NCBI RefSeq assembly: GCF_004023665.1
Contig: NZ_SAUF01000002.1
Location: 558,001-622,000, forward strand
Length of the DNA stretch: 64,000 bases
Direction: 5' to 3'
Origin: Afifella aestuarii
Lineage (GTDB): Bacteria; Pseudomonadota; Alphaproteobacteria; Rhizobiales; Afifellaceae
Positions 62,643 through 64,000 of the stretch are shown here, in pieces; the stretch's first letter is position 1; every line of letters starts with the position of its first letter. A program made the translations under genes and the position numbers. Under the pieces are notes generated by a model that was given only the letters and a program-made list of their open reading frames with translations, did not search any database and was not told where the DNA came from.

Positions 62643-63773
62643 TCAGTCGCACCGGATGTCGTGGGGAGGTCTCCCCAGGACGAAGCGTTCTTCGGCAAGC
62701 GCCTCGCCCACGGCCGTGAGCGCGCCATCGGGATTGGGCTGGCGGAGATAGGTTCTGAGGTCGCGGTCGAGCCGCTCCAGTGGATGCGGCTGCATCAGCC
62801 CCGCCGCGCCCACCGCCCGTTCTGCCGTTGAGAGAACGTCCATGGCGAGCTTCTCGATGGCAAGGCGCATGGCATTGGCGGTGGCGATCGCCTGCTCCTG
62901 TTCGGCTTCCGCGGGCGTCCCGAGGCAACCACGGCACCAGGCCGCCGCCGCGCGGGCGAACCAGCCGTAGCCGCCCTCGATCGCAAGCGCCATCTCGCCG
63001 AGCCGGTGCGCCTGATGAGGGTTATCCGCGCGTCCCGTCCGTATCAGGTGCGCGCGGGCGGCATCGAGAACGGCATGCGCTCCGCCGAGCTGAACGGCAG
63101 CAAAGCGGATGGCGCCGGCGGAAAACCAGGGCTGGCGCACATAATCGCCTGGCCGGCCGAGAAACCATTCCGGCGCGACCTCGACACCCGAGAAATCGAC
63201 GACATGGCTGCCGGAAGCCTTCATGCCGAGCGGCCGCCACCAGCTGCGATCGACAGGCCTCTCATCGACCGGCACGATCAGCATTTGCCGGCCTTCCGGT
63301 TCTTCCACCGTGACGATGGCGTGCGAGAGACCATCGACGCCCGAGGCGAAGTTCTTGGCGCCGACCAACGCACCGTCTTCGAGCATGAGCGGCTTGCCCG
63401 GCGCGTCCGTGTTCCAGACGCCGTAGATGCGACCGAGCCTCGCCTCTGCCTGATAATGGCTTTCTTGCGCCTTCGAGCCGAACAGCGCGATGAGCTGCAG
63501 GGCGTTCACATGGCCTTCGAAGATGCGCCCGACATTGAGATCGCCGCGCCCGACGGCGGCAAGCAGGTAGAGGAGATCCTCCATTCGCTCCGCCGACAGA
63601 AGCGGCCCGGAGAGGAGACCCGCCTCGGCGAGGATGGCGAAACCCTCCGCCGGAAACGAGCCTGCCGCGTCGTGGCGGGCCGCTTCGGCGCCGATTTTGG
63701 TTGCGAGTATGCCAAGATCGAGCGGTTCAGACTGATCGGGCGCGCGTTCAGGCCGCGAAGCTGTTTGCAGCAT
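62643..63773 (-). CDS. acyl-CoA dehydrogenase family protein
   Basis: A 376-residue flavoprotein of the acyl-CoA dehydrogenase fold. It shows FAILAEAGLLSGPLLSAERM, AVGRGDLNVGRIFEGHVNA, GVWNTDAPGKPLMLEDGALVG, a beta domain with WWRPLGMKASGSHVVDFSGV, and a C-terminal helical part ending AAGLMQPHPLERLDRDLRTYL. The motifs are looser than in beta-oxidation enzymes, so it may act on an unusual or carrier-bound substrate. Its start overlaps the preceding gene by 26 bp and the NodS-like gene follows within 7 bp: one operon. Confidence 0.82.
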   Translation of the reverse strand: MLQTASRPERAPDQSEPLDLGILATKIGAEAARHDAAGSFPAEGFAILAEAGLLSGPLLSAERMEDLLYLLAAVGRGDLNVGRIFEGHVNALQLIALFGSKAQESHYQAEARLGRIYGVWNTDAPGKPLMLEDGALVGAKNFASGVDGLSHAIVTVEEPEGRQMLIVPVDERPVDRSWWRPLGMKASGSHVVDFSGVEVAPEWFLGRPGDYVRQPWFSAGAIRFAAVQLGGAHAVLDAARAHLIRTGRADNPHQAHRLGEMALAIEGGYGWFARAAAAWCRGCLGTPAEAEQEQAIATANAMRLAIEKLAMDVLSTAERAVGAAGLMQPHPLERLDRDLRTYLRQPNPDGALTAVGEALAEERFVLGRPPHDIRCD

Positions 63774-64000
63774 GGTTCAGTCGCTCCTCAAGGTAAGACA
63801 GCGCCTCTTCGACCGGCATGGTGCGCGGCGCGTCCGGCTCGTCGCCGGCCAGCCTTTCAATCAGCGCAAGAGGTGGTTCGGCCGCCGAAACCGGCAGGTT
63901 GGAAAGCGTCTGCTCCGTCAAAGCGTTCCGCCAGGTGCCGTCGGCAGCTGCGAGATCCCGCAGGCGGCGACGAAGCCGGAAGCGCGCCTCGGCACGTTCC
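63748..64000 (-). CDS. unidentified protein, 5' part outside the window
   Basis: Read on the minus strand from the right edge, the frame gives 83 residues. They include an Arg-rich start (ERAEARFRLRRRLRDLAAA), then DGTWRNALTEQTLSNLPVS, ALIERLAGDEPDAPRTMP and EEALSYLEERLNHAANSFAA, then TGA at 63750-63748. Codon use matches the neighbours. I do not recognise the family from this fragment. The 26-bp overlap with the dehydrogenase-like gene indicates a coupled partner. A PIG-L deacetylase or glycosyltransferase would fit clusters I recall, but nothing visible here proves either. Confidence 0.6.
   Translation of the reverse strand, partial: ERAEARFRLRRRLRDLAAADGTWRNALTEQTLSNLPVSAAEPPLALIERLAGDEPDAPRTMPVEEALSYLEERLNHAANSFAA

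Overview
This 64 kb window is a gene-dense stretch of chromosome from a GC-rich alphaproteobacterium, most likely a member of the Hyphomicrobiales (Rhizobiales). The evidence is the content: a BA14K-family protein, DUF4170, DUF6101 and DUF2093 proteins, a TIGR02301 protein, a degenerate NrtR-like 'NAD regulator', and the order mutL-rsmD-rluB-tadA-patatin-purD-ubiA. The species cannot be named. Almost everything is housekeeping. I see no insertion sequence, prophage, CRISPR array, rRNA or tRNA. Genes are short-spaced or overlapping, and TTG or GTG starts are common (mutL, thrC, purD, the CDF transporter, the flippase).

Layout. 0-9 kb: end of a lipoprotein gene, mutL, rsmD/rluB (overlapping), tadA, a patatin, purD, ubiA and DUF6101. 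9-15.3 kb: a forward cell-envelope run of a CysQ/IMPase phosphatase, DUF4170, an MsbA-type ABC exporter, a DUF374 acyltransferase, waaA and lpxK, with DUF2093 at the end. This run covers late lipid A/Kdo assembly and export. 15.3-23.2 kb: a CPA2 antiporter, a peroxiredoxin, a stand-alone DsbD N-domain protein, YqgE, a membrane GGDGF/EAL protein and a RimJ-like acetyltransferase. 23.2-34.9 kb: thrC and an M16 protease, a HAD phosphatase, a 2H phosphoesterase, BA14K, a CDF transporter, an MltB-like transglycosylase, two tandem SOUL-family proteins, a SleB hydrolase, pdxH, a lipoprotein and a CbpA-type DnaJ.

34.9-43 kb: a reverse acyl-CoA operon (DmdC-like dehydrogenase, ECI-like crotonase, SDR), then forward Sua5, a histone-deacetylase-like hydrolase, xseB and dxs, ending in clear terminator hairpins. 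43-47.7 kb: sodC, then the only non-coding gap over 300 bp. That gap holds the tail of a broken SnoaL-like gene and AT-rich DNA, and it leads into a 46-codon membrane ORF. tlyA, an RlmD/TrmA-type RNA methyltransferase and another methyltransferase follow. 47.7-53.6 kb: a long reverse block of ygfZ, an HD phosphohydrolase, a tyrosine phosphatase, the NAD regulator, a histidine phosphatase, aroC and ribB. 53.6-64 kb: a dihydroorotase, a polysaccharide flippase, a NUDIX/TIGR02301/periplasmic-protein operon, an SRAP protein, a GNAT, an FAD dehydrogenase and fabI. At the right edge is the start of a small cluster: an unknown partial gene, an acyl-CoA dehydrogenase homologue and a NodS-like methyltransferase.

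I found no clear new defence or mobile system. The best leads for undescribed biology are the compact YgfZ/HD/PTP/NAD-regulator/phosphatase operon, the NodS-like/dehydrogenase cluster running off the edge, DUF4170 locked between CysQ and MsbA, the tandem membrane-anchored SOUL proteins, and the breakpoint near 43.7-44.2 kb.
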